The translations under genes were made by a program, and so were the position numbers. Below the pieces are notes generated by a model that saw only the letters and a list, made by a program, of their open reading frames with translations, had not been told where the DNA came from and ran no database searches. Positions 16,766 to 26,170 of a stretch of 34,968 nt of DNA are shown here, one piece after another. Position 1 is the stretch's first letter. Every line of letters starts with the position of its first letter. Origin of the DNA: Oscillochloris sp. (GTDB lineage: Bacteria > Chloroflexota > Chloroflexia > Chloroflexales > Chloroflexaceae); the NCBI GenBank assembly GCA_012032775.1, contig JAAUQO010000045.1, positions 1 to 34,968 on the forward strand, given 5' to 3'.

Positions 16766-18919
16766 TCAGGCAGGCCGAAGTTCAGCCAGAAGCGGGATGG
16801 CTTCGCGCTCGAACCAATCCGAGGAGCCTTCAGCCACGATCAATGTGCCGTCGATCTCGGCCACCAATCGCGTGCGCCGGTCGATCTTCCCAATCCAGGC
16901 CGTCACTTCCCGTCCGGCAATAACCGTCGTCAGCGGTTCGCCCTGCTCCCAGATTGCCTGATCGAAGGAACTACGCAAATAGGCCCGTAGCGGTGCGGCC
17001 GGGCCTTGTAAGAGTTGCAGATCTTCGCCGCCGCTGCCTGCCGGGTCGATCCGGTAACGCAGATAGGCACCGATTTGAAGGTCGATCGCCCCCTGGAACA
17101 ACGTACTCCCAACCGAAACACCGGCCGAACTACCCGCCAACACCAGGCTTAACGACGATCGATCACTGGGCAAAACAAAGATCGGCGTCTCGGTGCGCCG
17201 CGCAATCTCGGCGATAGTGAAGACTGGTGCAGAGATACTTGGGTTTTCAAGGTCGATCACCAGATCAACCGCCGGAGGCTGAGCATTCAGGAATGACGGC
17301 GGCGCCTCAGCCAACGGCAAGATCTGCTCGCGCTCCAGTTCATACGACTCGATCAACACCGGCTCGGCAAGGAGCGGCCCGTCCGATCCGAAGACGCGCA
17401 GTGCTTGAAGGGAACCATCGGCGGCGAACGTCAACTCAAAGGTAATCGTCTCAGGACGGATATCGGCAAGATAGACGCCGTTGTTGGTCGGCCGATTGAG
17501 CGCATAGGCATAGCGCCCGATTTCGGCGGAGGTGACGGCAACCACAGTCGTTGCGCCGGAGTCGCCGCCACGCCGTGACAACTCGATTCCCGGGATCGAC
17601 AGCAATTCGATCAAGTACGAATAGGGTTCGGGCAAGATCGGCGCCTGCGACGGGAGTTCGAAGCGATAGCTGATCGCAGTTGAGGCAGCGCCAAACAGAA
17701 TCCAGGCCCGATCGACGCCCCGATACATCGAAAAGGCCATCGGATCAGCGGCGCCGAGTTGTTGGAACGACACGGCATTTGCGCCGCCGGCCTGCCAGAC
17801 ATCGAGCATATCATTTTCAGGGCGGCCATAGAAGGGCGGCATGCGATAAGGATCGTTCGACGCCTCCAGTGGTCCGTGACGGGCGTAGCTGCGCCAGCGG
17901 GTATAACGCACCCGATCGGAGGCTACCGATCGCGTCGTATTTAACGCCTGAAGCAGCAAGGAACGCGCTTCGACATCACTCCACTCAGGTCGGGCGAACA
18001 ACTCCTGTTGGGCGGCCAGGGCAGCCAGGTCGAATGGTTGCAAGCTTTCAATCACCGCGAGCAACTCAGCCCGCGAGAAGCCGTACGCTTCGATCAACAC
18101 GCGGATGTGCCGTTGCGATTCGGGCAACCGTTCCAGACGCGCAATATAGCGCTGATTGCGACCGGGTGTAAGCGCCGCCTGCCACGATTCGATCTGCAAC
18201 TCCTCGCCGGCCGGCGGATCACTGGCGAAAATCTGCCGCAACAACAGCCTGCGCTGCGGCCCAAGATAAAGCAACCCATCGACTCGGGGATTAAAGGTCT
18301 GAACCGAACTGCCCAACAGGAGCGCCCGATCGACGCCGGCCGGAGGTGTCGCGGGCGCATAGAATGTGTCGTTACTGCGCTCCAGCACGCGCAGCGGATC
18401 GATCACATTCGCTTCAGGGATCGCCGGCACGGCGAGATCGGCCGGCAGCGGGCGCGGCCGCGCCGGGAACTCGCCGATGCCGTTCCAGGCCCGCGTGATG
18501 CTAAATGGATTGTTCGCCGACGTGATCTGCTGAAACTCTTCCTCGATCAAGCGCCAGGTGATCCGGCTGGTCTGCACACCGCCGGGCGGGCCGGCCAACT
18601 CGGTAGCGCTGTACAGCATTCCATCGCTTGGATCGATCGCCAGCAAGACTGTGACTCGTTCAGCGGTTGCGCCGGGGGCATCGATCGGCTGGGCCAGCGG
18701 GCTGATCCCGGAAAAGCTAAGGATCTGAACCGTACGCTCGCCATCGCGCTGCCGGCCAAGCAAGCGCAGATCGCTCGCAGCGGCGGCCTGCTGCAAATAG
18801 AACGGCGGGATCATCCAGGGGCCGGTGCCGAGCCGGGTTTGCAGCGCCGCAGACTGAGCATCCGGCTGCAAGGCCAATGGCAAAAGCAAGGGCTGTTCCG
18901 GCGCAACGCGGGTGTTCAG
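16766..18919 (-). CDS. Sensor/secreted domain of sigma/anti-sigma fusion (last part after frameshift)
   Basis: This frame of about 717 residues is the extracytoplasmic part of the gene that starts at 20032. It has no signal peptide or start signal of its own. Its first residues (LNTRVAPEQPLLLPLALQPDA) continue the preceding frame exactly if one C is restored near 18919. The sequence is rich in beta-type stretches with no catalytic motif I can identify. Repeated LLYLGPQRRLLLRQ- and MLYSATELAG-like strands suggest a beta-propeller or lipoprotein-like (LolA/LppX-style) fold, but that is speculative. It would lie outside the membrane and sense an unknown signal. Confidence 0.7.
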   Translation of the reverse strand: MNTRVAPEQPLLLPLALQPDAQSAALQTRLGTGPWMIPPFYLQQAAAASDLRLLGRQRDGERTVQILSFSGISPLAQPIDAPGATAERVTVLLAIDPSDGMLYSATELAGPPGGVQTSRITWRLIEEEFQQITSANNPFSITRAWNGIGEFPARPRPLPADLAVPAIPEANVIDPLRVLERSNDTFYAPATPPAGVDRALLLGSSVQTFNPRVDGLLYLGPQRRLLLRQIFASDPPAGEELQIESWQAALTPGRNQRYIARLERLPESQRHIRVLIEAYGFSRAELLAVIESLQPFDLAALAAQQELFARPEWSDVEARSLLLQALNTTRSVASDRVRYTRWRSYARHGPLEASNDPYRMPPFYGRPENDMLDVWQAGGANAVSFQQLGAADPMAFSMYRGVDRAWILFGAASTAISYRFELPSQAPILPEPYSYLIELLSIPGIELSRRGGDSGATTVVAVTSAEIGRYAYALNRPTNNGVYLADIRPETITFELTFAADGSLQALRVFGSDGPLLAEPVLIESYELEREQILPLAEAPPSFLNAQPPAVDLVIDLENPSISAPVFTIAEIARRTETPIFVLPSDRSSLSLVLAGSSAGVSVGSTLFQGAIDLQIGAYLRYRIDPAGSGGEDLQLLQGPAAPLRAYLRSSFDQAIWEQGEPLTTVIAGREVTAWIGKIDRRTRLVAEIDGTLIVAEGSSDWFEREAIPLLAELRPA

Positions 18920-19335
18920 GCTGCATAGATCGCCTGAGCATAACCGGCATTGAGCGCGTAGTACAAGCGATCACGGCCGTCGCCGAGTTGCAATTCGTAG
19001 GGTGCGCCGCCACCGGCGTGTGAAAGCTGAATCCGGTGGCGGGCCGGAATATCGCGGTCGAGCCAGAGTTCGGCATGCAGCGGCGCAATCGTCTCGTTAT
19101 CAAAATACCAGAGCGTCTCGAAGCGCCCATGCCAGATCGGCAATCCACCATCAGGCGCCTGGCCATAGCGATCGATCGCCTGCGTAACCAGGCTTTGCGG
19201 ATCGACCGACGCAACCTCCTCACGGCTCACCACCGTTACGGAACCCCGGCCGAAGCCGGGCAGTACAAGGGCCGCCACCACAATCAGCACCGCCAGCGGC
19301 GGCAGGGCGAAACGCAGACTGCGCCAGGGGATGGC
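18916..19335 (-). pseudogene. Transmembrane segment and start of sensor domain (third part)
   Basis: This frame reads WRSLRFALPPLAV and then LIVVAALVLPGF, a single membrane span just after basic residues, followed by a soluble extracytoplasmic stretch to YALNAGYAQAIYAA, where a stop interrupts it. It connects to the frame before it through a run of four Gs at 19327-19330 and to the frame after it near 18919, each needing one extra base. With these restored, the protein crosses the membrane once with the sigma/zinc-finger part inside. Confidence 0.65.
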
Positions 19336-19525
19336 CCGCCGGCACGCGGGTTGGCCAGGCTCAGCAGGCGGTCGGCGAGCGGCGCGGGCAGACTGAGATC
19401 ACGCAGCACCGTGCGCAGTGCCGCCTCGACCTCCCGGCTCACCTCGCCCCAACTGAAATCGAAGGAGCGGCAGGCGGCGCACCCGGCAAGATGGCCGCGC
19501 ACCGCCGCACTATGGCGCACCGGCC
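19284..19525 (-). pseudogene. Zinc-finger anti-sigma segment (second part)
   Basis: This frame carries VRGHLAGCAACRSFDFSWG, the HXXXCXXC half of an anti-sigma zinc finger (zf-HC2). Its first Cys (CHEVRAALVD) lies at the end of the preceding frame. After it come about 60 residues of helix (EVEAALRTVLRDLSLPAPLADRLLSLANP), typical of the linker between zinc finger and membrane span. It has no start of its own. One base restored near 19521 joins it to the sigma-like part. Confidence 0.65.
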
Positions 19526-20032
19526 GGCGGGATCGACCAGGGCGGCCCGCACCTCGTGACACAGATCGGCACTGACGCGGTCGGTGATCGATTGGCCGGT
19601 GGCCGGGGCAAGTGCCCGCATCGCCGTGATCAGGGTTGTGCGAACGGCGGCTTCATCCTGGGCGAGCGCAAGGGCCATCCGTTGCAGATCGTAGCCATTG
19701 ATCAACATCAGGGCGATCGCGGCGCGCTGTTCAAGCGGCAGGCCGAGCACACTGCGGTAGAGCGGCGGCAAATTATTCGGCAAGGGCCGGCGTTGTTGCG
19801 AGCGTTTGGCCTGTTCCCCGCGAACAATGGCGATCAACGCAGCCAGCAGAGACGGCTCATCGGGCGGAGTGGCGGGCGGCGCAACGCCCCAGGCGGCCAC
19901 CAAATCGGTGATGAACCGCTGCAAAAGCCGGCCGGCATCACGCTCGTTTCCGACCAGCAAGAGCGCAGTTCGGTAGAGCGAATCGCCGTGTGCGGCCAGG
20001 ATTTGCTTCAGCAGCGCTGGTGAAGTGGTCAT
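19439..20032 (-). CDS. ECF sigma-like N-terminal part of sigma/anti-sigma fusion
   Basis: Residues 10-45 (HGDSLYRTALLLVGNERDAGRLLQRF) match sigma region 2 of ECF factors. Residues 90-145 (YRSVLGLPLEQRAAIALMLINGY, then a helix-turn-helix) match region 4. Without any stop the frame continues into CHEVRAALVD at 158-167, the start of an anti-sigma zinc finger, so the fusion itself does not depend on correcting frameshifts. With three bases restored the whole gene (20032 to 16766) encodes about 1089 residues: sigma-like, zinc finger, one membrane span, large outer domain. Region 2 is divergent, so true sigma activity is not certain. The start ATG is 44 bases after the GNAT gene. Confidence 0.7.
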   Translation of the reverse strand: MTTSPALLKQILAAHGDSLYRTALLLVGNERDAGRLLQRFITDLVAAWGVAPPATPPDEPSLLAALIAIVRGEQAKRSQQRRPLPNNLPPLYRSVLGLPLEQRAAIALMLINGYDLQRMALALAQDEAAVRTTLITAMRALAPATGQSITDRVSADLCHEVRAALVDPAGRCAIVRRCAAILPGAPPAAPSISVGAR

Positions 20033-20076
20033 AAGATCGAGATATCGTCTCCGGCAGCGTGCAACAGGAGGCTGAG

Positions 20077-21090
20077 CTAGCCTGCGACACCCTCCCCGGC
20101 GTGAGTCCAGGCAATTCGCGGATCAACATAGCGAACCATACGATAGGCAACCGGCGTAAAGCCGTGCTGCGGCCAGAAATAGGCCGCCGCAAGATTGGCG
20201 CTGCGCCAGTCGGTAAGGCAGACGCGAGCGCCGGCCAAACGGGCTGCGGCTAATCCGTGAGCGGTGAGCGCCGCAGCCACGCCTTGCCCGCGAGCCTCGG
20301 GGCGGGTGCCGGCGACACTGAGTTCAATACAATCGCTGGGGGTGAGCAGATCGCCGGGGGTGGGTGCAGCGGGAAAGTATGCTTGAAAGCCGAGCACCTC
20401 ACCGGCGCGAAGCGCCAACCAGACCACCGCCTCGGCATCGTCGGCCATTTCGGCATAACCCTCACGCAATGTATGCAGCCGTTCCGGCAATGTCATCGCC
20501 CAGATCGGCGCCCGGATCTGGTGCGACCAGATAATGCCGGAGAGTTCGGCCAGTGTCTGGCGATCCGCAGGCCCGGCACGGCGGATCGTCAGATCGGCGG
20601 GTGGGTTGTACGGTTCGCGATCCGCGAGTTCGCCGAGCGCATAGACCTGCTGGATGGCGAAGCCTAAATACACCCAGTTCAACACCATGGTTGGATCGGC
20701 GGCGGGAACCACAACATAGTGATCGAAAATCCCCTGGCGCAGCCACCACGCACCGACGACGCCATACAGTGCGCCCAACACCCGCAGATCCAGGCCGGGC
20801 GCAATCGCCCAGGCCGGCAAACGCATCCACGCCGATCGACCCCAGGCCTGGTCGATCTGCAGATCACCCAGCAAGAAACCGGCCAACTGCCCGTCGATCA
20901 GTGCAGCGGCGGCGGCGCCGGGTTGTGCGAAGGCGGCAGTGATCGCGGCAGCGGCGGCATCATGATCGAGTTCCGGCAACCACGCACACCCGGCCCGATC
21001 ACGAGCGTGACGTGCGGCCAGAAGTGCGGCAGCCGGATCGAGATACCGTGAATCGAAAGGGATAATTTCAGGTTCGGCGTGTCGGTTCAT
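20077..21090 (-). CDS. GNAT family N-acetyltransferase, probably two tandem domains
   Basis: The C-terminal half (about residues 165-325) is a GNAT domain with the acetyl-CoA pyrophosphate-binding pattern RPEARGQGVAAALTAHGLAAAR and the late strand-helix GFTPVAYRMVRYVDP. The N-terminal 160 residues (DSRYLDPAAALLAARHARD, then LIDGQLAGFLLGD) look like a degenerate second GNAT copy lacking a clear motif A, an arrangement common in large bacterial acetyltransferases. The substrate is unknown. It lies seven bases after a small unknown gene and 44 bases before the sigma/anti-sigma gene on the same strand, consistent with one transcript from moxR. Confidence 0.85.
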   Translation of the reverse strand: MNRHAEPEIIPFDSRYLDPAAALLAARHARDRAGCAWLPELDHDAAAAAITAAFAQPGAAAAALIDGQLAGFLLGDLQIDQAWGRSAWMRLPAWAIAPGLDLRVLGALYGVVGAWWLRQGIFDHYVVVPAADPTMVLNWVYLGFAIQQVYALGELADREPYNPPADLTIRRAGPADRQTLAELSGIIWSHQIRAPIWAMTLPERLHTLREGYAEMADDAEAVVWLALRAGEVLGFQAYFPAAPTPGDLLTPSDCIELSVAGTRPEARGQGVAAALTAHGLAAARLAGARVCLTDWRSANLAAAYFWPQHGFTPVAYRMVRYVDPRIAWTHAGEGVAG

Positions 21091-21097
21091 GCCTCAT

Positions 21098-21313
21098 TTA
21101 TGATCCTGCCGGGCTGTTGACGGCACCCGCATCGTTGTCCTGATCAGGATCCCGGCTATCAAGAAGTTTATGCAAACGCCAGATCGTCTGGACACGGGCG
21201 CGATGCCAGGCCGCACTCTTCGGGCCGGTCTCTTTCAAAAGCACAACCCGCCGCAGGGCGCTGGTAAGGCGCTCGCGGCGGTCGGGATGCATGGTTTCGT
21301 CGTCGCTCTGCAT
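21098..21313 (-). CDS. Small charged protein, unknown function, 71 aa
   Basis: This short frame fits tightly between moxR (27 bases) and the GNAT gene (7 bases) in the same direction, the main reason to call it real. The product is hydrophilic with a basic helical middle (RRERLTSALRRVVLLKETG, then RVQTIWRLHKLLDSRD) and no membrane segment. An internal ATG at 21292 is an alternative start; neither has a clear ribosome binding site. I do not recognise a family. Confidence 0.5.
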   Translation of the reverse strand: MQSDDETMHPDRRERLTSALRRVVLLKETGPKSAAWHRARVQTIWRLHKLLDSRDPDQDNDAGAVNSPAGS

Positions 21314-21340
21314 ATTGTACCGATCCGGATCGGCCCCGTA

Positions 21341-22324
21341 TCAGCGGCCGGCGAGGGCGGCCTCGCGATCGAAGCGGCGCCCGGCGCGAGCACCGGGAAC
21401 AGCGACGGATGTCAAAATTTCGTCGATCACGGCATTGGCCGTCACACTGCGAATCCGGGCCGCCGGGCTGATAATCATGCGGTGACCGAGCACCGCGCCG
21501 GCCAGGGCCTTCACATCATCCGGGGTGACGTAATCGCGGCCCTGGATGGCGGCAACAGCCTGCGCCGTACGGTACAAAGCCAGTGAGCCGCGGGCGCTTG
21601 CGCCCAGATAAACATCCTCGTGGTGGCGGGTAGCCGTTACCAGCGACACAATATACTCTTCGATCAAATCATCGACATAGACCGACTTGATCGCTTCCTG
21701 GAGTTGTAAAAGCTCGTTGATCTCGGCGACGGGCTGGAGTGTATCAAGCGGATGCGCCTGGCGCTGGCGCTTCAGGATCGCGATCTCGTCGAGCCGTTCG
21801 GGATAGCCGAGATGCAGCCGCAACAGAAAGCGATCGAGTTGAGCCTCGGGCAGCGGGAACGTGCCCTCGTATTCGATCGGGTTCTGGGTGGCCAGCACAA
21901 TAAACGGCAGGGGCAACATATGGGTCACGCCGTCAACCGTTACCTGGCGTTCCTCAAGCGCTTCGAGCAATGCACTCTGGGTTTTGGGCGTCGCACGGTT
22001 GATCTCGTCGGCAAGCACAATCTGGGCGAAGACCGGACCCTGGCGAAACTCGAACTCGCGGTTCTGCTGATTAAAGATCGACACGCCGGTCACATCGGAC
22101 GGCAACAGGTCGGGGGTGAATTGGATGCGCCGGAAACTGCCGCCGATCGAGCGGGCGATACTTTTGGCGAGAACGGTTTTGCCGGTGCCGGGAACATCTT
22201 CAACCAGCACATGGCCGCGACAGAGTAACGCAACCAGAACTAATTCAACCGACTGTCGTTTCCCAACGATCACCAGTTCGACATTCTCAAAAACCCGTCG
22301 GGCGAAATCCTGAACGGTGCTCAT
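21341..22324 (-). CDS. MoxR family AAA ATPase
   Basis: MoxR ATPases act as chaperones that assemble or activate partner complexes, often together with VWA-domain proteins. The 327 residues show Walker A (DVPGTGKT, 43-50), Walker B (LADEIN with Asp106-Glu107), the MoxR signature [23 protein letters not shown], sensor-1 (ATQNP) and a C-terminal lid. The start at ATG 22324 follows GGAGGT with short spacing and gives the usual MoxR N-terminus; an open extension to 22381 is not needed. No DUF58 or VWA gene follows, unusual for this family, so its partner must lie elsewhere. It heads a minus-strand gene cluster and diverges from the STAND-TPR gene. Confidence 0.93.
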   Translation of the reverse strand: MSTVQDFARRVFENVELVIVGKRQSVELVLVALLCRGHVLVEDVPGTGKTVLAKSIARSIGGSFRRIQFTPDLLPSDVTGVSIFNQQNREFEFRQGPVFAQIVLADEINRATPKTQSALLEALEERQVTVDGVTHMLPLPFIVLATQNPIEYEGTFPLPEAQLDRFLLRLHLGYPERLDEIAILKRQRQAHPLDTLQPVAEINELLQLQEAIKSVYVDDLIEEYIVSLVTATRHHEDVYLGASARGSLALYRTAQAVAAIQGRDYVTPDDVKALAGAVLGHRMIISPAARIRSVTANAVIDEILTSVAVPGARAGRRFDREAALAGR

Positions 22325-22416
22325 ATACCTCCGATCCGCGACGGCTACGCGGACGCCACAGATCGCCTCACACGAAATCATTCGCAGGACTGTTTAACGC
22401 AAAGATTGACGATGGC

Positions 22417-22427
22417 AGTATACCATA
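22417..22427 (-). promoter_or_regulatory. Possible extended -10 promoter for moxR
   Basis: Reading the minus strand, TATGGTATACT contains TGG followed by TATACT, an extended -10. No good -35 is visible. Transcription would begin near 22410, about 86 bases before moxR. The rest of the 22325-22581 divergent region shows nothing I can name. Confidence 0.35.
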
Positions 22428-22581
22428 GCGTGATCGCAGCCGTAGGTTAAGAATGTTAATCGTTGTTGATACTTTTTCGGGTGTGGTTGCTGCATTTCGC
22501 GGCCTACCGACGAACGAAGATCCTTTTTCTTGCGTTGAGTAGCACATAACTCTTTAGCCCCACGTATGCACGGAGTGCGCA

Positions 22582-25296
22582 ATGAAAGGCAGGCGCGCGG
22601 CGACATTTTACGACCACCTGAAGCGGGCGTTGGAGTTATTCGATCAACCCGAGGCCCTTGGCGAGCAGTCGCCGTTGGCGGCGCCGTATGTCTTAGGCGC
22701 GGCGATCCACGGCGCCGATGTCACTGCTTCGGGGCGCGGCAAGGCCCTGGGCGCCGTGATTGAGCGGGCGCTCGCACAGATGTGGGACGCTCCATTGCCC
22801 AACGACGGCGCTGCCTTGTTGAACAGCGCGATGAATGAGACGCCGCCGGGCGGGCGCTACGATTGCCTGATCCTGGAACTAAACTACCTCAAGCAGCGCT
22901 ACCGGCCGATCCCACGCAACCAGGCCGAGATCTACTACGATATTCTGCATATTTCGCGCCCCACCCACGATCGCCACCTACGAAGCGCAGTTGAACGGCT
23001 CGGCGCCACGCTGCTGCAACTTCTGCGCCCGGCCATCCACCTGGAGCAACCACTCCCGCCGGCCTTGCTGGTTGGACGCGCGGCGCTGCCGGACGAGATG
23101 CAGGCCGATCTGGCCGCCGGAAAAACCGTCGCGATCAACGGCCCCGGCGGAATCGGCAAGACCGCCCTCGGCGCAGTGGTGGCGCGCCGGCACCCCGGTC
23201 CGCGCTTCTGGTATACCTTCCGGCCGGCGCTCAACGATCAGTTGACAAGCCTGTTGTTCGCGTTGGGCCATTTTCTCCACCTTCAGGGCGCCTCGACGCT
23301 CTGGCAGCAACTGGTGGTCGAGCGAGGCCGCCTGCCTGAGGGCGGAATGGCCCTGGGCTTGGCGCTGGCCGATCTGGACGAACTGCCGCAGCAGCCACTG
23401 CTCTGCTTTGATGAATTGGATGTCCTGCGACCCCTGGCGCAAGATCAGATCAACCCTGGGCATGTGCAGATCCTGGAATTTCTGGACGGGCTGCGCGGTA
23501 ATGTGCCGATGTTGACGATCGGGCTGCGCCCGTTCTGGGATGGTGATAGCGCCTACCGGATCGCGGAGTTGTCGGCGCAGGATCTGGCGGCATGGCTGAC
23601 CCATCAGAAGATCCCACATACACCCGCCGACATCACCCACCTCTTCAGCCACACCCAGGGCAATCCGCGCCTGGTCGAATTGTGTGTGGCGCTGTATCAG
23701 GCCGGTGCGGGCGAGCACTTCGCCGCCGTATTAGAGCAATTGCCGCACTCGCAAGCCCTGCTGCCGCTCTGGTCGAAACTGGAGCGCCGGCTGCACCCTG
23801 ATGAGCGCCGGCTGCTGCAAGAACTGGCGGTCTTTCGGGCGAACGCGCCGGCTGATGCATGGCGGGGCGGGCCGGAACACACAACTGCGGCCTTGGAGCA
23901 GTTGATCGCGCGGCGCCTGGTTCATGAAGATGATCGCGGCGGGATCGGGTTGCTGCCCGCGCTGCGCGAGATCATCCATGCCGAACTGCCGGTTGAAATG
24001 CGCGAAGAGTTACACAACCAGGCGGCGCAGATTCGTGCCGAACGCGGCGAGTATACCACCGCCGCCTACCACTGGTATGCGGCGGGCCAGCCGGAAACCG
24101 CGATCGAGTTGTGGCACGCCAACCGCAACCAGGAGATCAACCAGGGCCAGGCCGGCGCCGCACTCAACTTGTTCAGCAAGATCTCGCTGCGCCGGCTTTC
24201 GACCCGCCACAGCAAACAGTTGCTGCTGCTGCGCGCCGAATTGCACGAACTGGCCGGCGATCCGATCAGGGTTACCGCCGACCTGGAACAGGCTGAATGG
24301 CCGGCCGACGACCCGGCAACACCAGAGGCCATGCTGCACCTCGGCCAGGCGTTGGCCGCACAGGGCCAGGCCGAACCGGCACTTCAGATGTATCGCAGCG
24401 GACTCGAAGCCGTGGCCACGTTGATGCGCCAGAGCACGCAGTTGCATGTGCAGCGTAGCCTGACCCAGTTGCGCCGGCGCGAGATGCAGCAGGCATGGCA
24501 AGAGGCGAATCTGGCCCGCTTCCACGCCGAAACCATGCTCGGGATCGTCCACGACCAGAGCGGCGATTATGCCACTGCGCACCAACATTACGTCAACTCG
24601 CTGGCAATTGCCGAACAGATCGACTACCAGGCCGGGATCGCGCAGACCCAGCACTATCTGGCGATGCTGGCCGGGCGGCGGCAGGATCTCGCCGCGGCGT
24701 TGCCGCATTTCGAGCAGGCGATCGCCTTTTATGAGCGGGTCGGCGATCGGGTGAATCGCGAATATGTGCGCAGCAACCTGGCCAGCACCTACATCCAGGT
24801 GCGCCGGTTTGCGGCGGCCCTGGAGCCGGCCGAGCAGGCGTTGCGCTTCTTCACCGCAATGGGCAACTCGGTGCGAATCGCGCAGAATGCCTCGAACCTG
24901 GCCGAGGCCCATGCCGAACTGGGCAACCTCGACCAGGCCGAGCACTATGCGCAACTGGTGCTGCGCGAAGAGGAGCCGCAGAGCCACCCCTACGCGCTGT
25001 ACACCCTGGGAACCGTCTACAGGTTGCGCGGCGATCCGGAGCAAGCCGGGCGCTACTACGACCAATCGCGCCGGATCGCCGAGATCAACGACGACAGCTA
25101 TTTGGTGGCTTTCGCCTGGCGGGCGCTTGGCGAGATCGGGCGCGCGCGCGGTGACGAAACGGCGGCGCAGCAGCATTTTGCCCAGGCGATCGAACTGTTC
25201 CGCCGGCTCAACATCACCACCGAAGCCGCAGCAACCGTGCAACTCGCCCAGTGTGATGCAAACCCGGCGGTAAATGATGCATCGATCGCGGGATAA
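22582..25296 (+). CDS. STAND-type NTPase with C-terminal TPR repeats, 904 aa
   Basis: STAND proteins are signal-activated switches that bind a ligand through repeats and change state on ATP binding. Residues 1-150 form a conserved-looking N-terminal region (YDCLILELNYLKQRYRPIPR) with no named effector. The NTPase follows: Walker A GPGGIGKT at 187-194 and Walker B LLCFDELD with Asp277. A winged-helix-like region comes next, and from about residue 480 many TPR helices (AAYHWYAAGQPETAIELW; YATAHQHYVNSLAIAEQ; AEHYAQLVLREE). GGAG seven bases before ATG 22582 fixes the start. It is intact. Its role could be transcription control or defence; no toxic effector domain is recognisable. Confidence 0.85.
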   Translation: MKGRRAATFYDHLKRALELFDQPEALGEQSPLAAPYVLGAAIHGADVTASGRGKALGAVIERALAQMWDAPLPNDGAALLNSAMNETPPGGRYDCLILELNYLKQRYRPIPRNQAEIYYDILHISRPTHDRHLRSAVERLGATLLQLLRPAIHLEQPLPPALLVGRAALPDEMQADLAAGKTVAINGPGGIGKTALGAVVARRHPGPRFWYTFRPALNDQLTSLLFALGHFLHLQGASTLWQQLVVERGRLPEGGMALGLALADLDELPQQPLLCFDELDVLRPLAQDQINPGHVQILEFLDGLRGNVPMLTIGLRPFWDGDSAYRIAELSAQDLAAWLTHQKIPHTPADITHLFSHTQGNPRLVELCVALYQAGAGEHFAAVLEQLPHSQALLPLWSKLERRLHPDERRLLQELAVFRANAPADAWRGGPEHTTAALEQLIARRLVHEDDRGGIGLLPALREIIHAELPVEMREELHNQAAQIRAERGEYTTAAYHWYAAGQPETAIELWHANRNQEINQGQAGAALNLFSKISLRRLSTRHSKQLLLLRAELHELAGDPIRVTADLEQAEWPADDPATPEAMLHLGQALAAQGQAEPALQMYRSGLEAVATLMRQSTQLHVQRSLTQLRRREMQQAWQEANLARFHAETMLGIVHDQSGDYATAHQHYVNSLAIAEQIDYQAGIAQTQHYLAMLAGRRQDLAAALPHFEQAIAFYERVGDRVNREYVRSNLASTYIQVRRFAAALEPAEQALRFFTAMGNSVRIAQNASNLAEAHAELGNLDQAEHYAQLVLREEEPQSHPYALYTLGTVYRLRGDPEQAGRYYDQSRRIAEINDDSYLVAFAWRALGEIGRARGDETAAQQHFAQAIELFRRLNITTEAAATVQLAQCDANPAVNDASIAG

Positions 25297-25321
25297 CGGT
25301 CTATGCTAGAAACATCGGTAG

Positions 25322-25338
25322 TCGGGCCGCCGGCCCGA
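25322..25338 (+). terminator. GC-rich hairpin after the STAND gene
   Basis: TCGGGCC, loop GCC, GGCCCGA: a 7-bp perfect stem 25 bases after the stop codon. No T-run follows, so termination would be weak or factor-assisted. Confidence 0.4.
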
Positions 25339-25383
25339 ACAAACCGCAACATACCGTACTCTCCATACTGAAGGAGCATACCC

Positions 25384-26139
25384 TTGACGATTATCACGCG
25401 CCGCCTGGCGATCCTCTTGTTGATCGTGAGCATCGCCGGGCCGTTCGCAGCCCCGGCACAGGCCCAGGAAGAGAGCTACGGCTATCTGTGGCAACTGGAA
25501 TTCGACTTCGCGCACGATTTCAACGGCCTGCTGACCATTCACGTTGGGCCGTGGGAAAACGGCGATCTGGTTGAAGTGGACGCCACCTCGCAGGAGCGCG
25601 TCGCCTGCAAGCGGGTCGGCCCGGTATACCTGGACAGTGGCGATGCCGTGTTCAATGGTGGGTATCTGCGCTGCACCATGGATCTGGCCCGGATTGTGGC
25701 CAATAATCACGGCCTGGATATCGCGCCGGTCGATAGCTATGGCAGCATTCTGATGCAAAGCCGCTTGATCGCGAACCAGACCGATGTGATGCCGATCTTC
25801 AGCCATCCCGACGCCGACTACACAATCGACTTCGCGCTCACTTCGGCGGTGACGCCGGCCCAAACATTGTGGAACGGCGCGGGCTTGCTGCAACACACCT
25901 TCCCCGGCGTGGTCGGGATGACATGGCAGACCTACACGTATGAATACCGCTGCGCCTGGCTTGGCGCCTGCGATGCCGAATTCGAGGTCGGACCACATAG
26001 CGAAACCAAGCCGACCCTTGGCGATCGGGTGCAGTTTCACACCGGCCCACAAACCTTTTATATCGGTTATGACGGCGCGAACACCTTCAGCGGGCGCATG
26101 GATCGGGTGCTGATCGATCCGGGTAACTCAGTCCACTAA
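25384..26139 (+). CDS. Secreted protein of unknown function, 251 aa
   Basis: A clear signal peptide opens the protein: TRR, a hydrophobic core (LAILLLIVSIAGPFAAP) and an AQA cleavage site before QEESYGY. The mature part of about 225 residues is rich in aromatic and beta-type sequence. Cys pairs in VACKRVGP / YLRCTMDL and YRCAWLGACDAE could form disulfides outside the cell. No domain is recognised. Translation starts at TTG 25384, supported by AAGGAG at normal spacing; no ATG is near. It lies 87 bases after the STAND gene on the same strand and is followed by a strong terminator. Confidence 0.75.
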   Translation: MTIITRRLAILLLIVSIAGPFAAPAQAQEESYGYLWQLEFDFAHDFNGLLTIHVGPWENGDLVEVDATSQERVACKRVGPVYLDSGDAVFNGGYLRCTMDLARIVANNHGLDIAPVDSYGSILMQSRLIANQTDVMPIFSHPDADYTIDFALTSAVTPAQTLWNGAGLLQHTFPGVVGMTWQTYTYEYRCAWLGACDAEFEVGPHSETKPTLGDRVQFHTGPQTFYIGYDGANTFSGRMDRVLIDPGNSVH

Positions 26140-26170
26140 TCCTGTCGCACGTTCAGGGCCGCACTCCAAG

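Noticed and set aside
24010..25242. 410-codon minus-strand frame inside the STAND-TPR gene
   Set aside because: Shadow of the TPR region; the plus frame has clear NTPase and TPR motifs.
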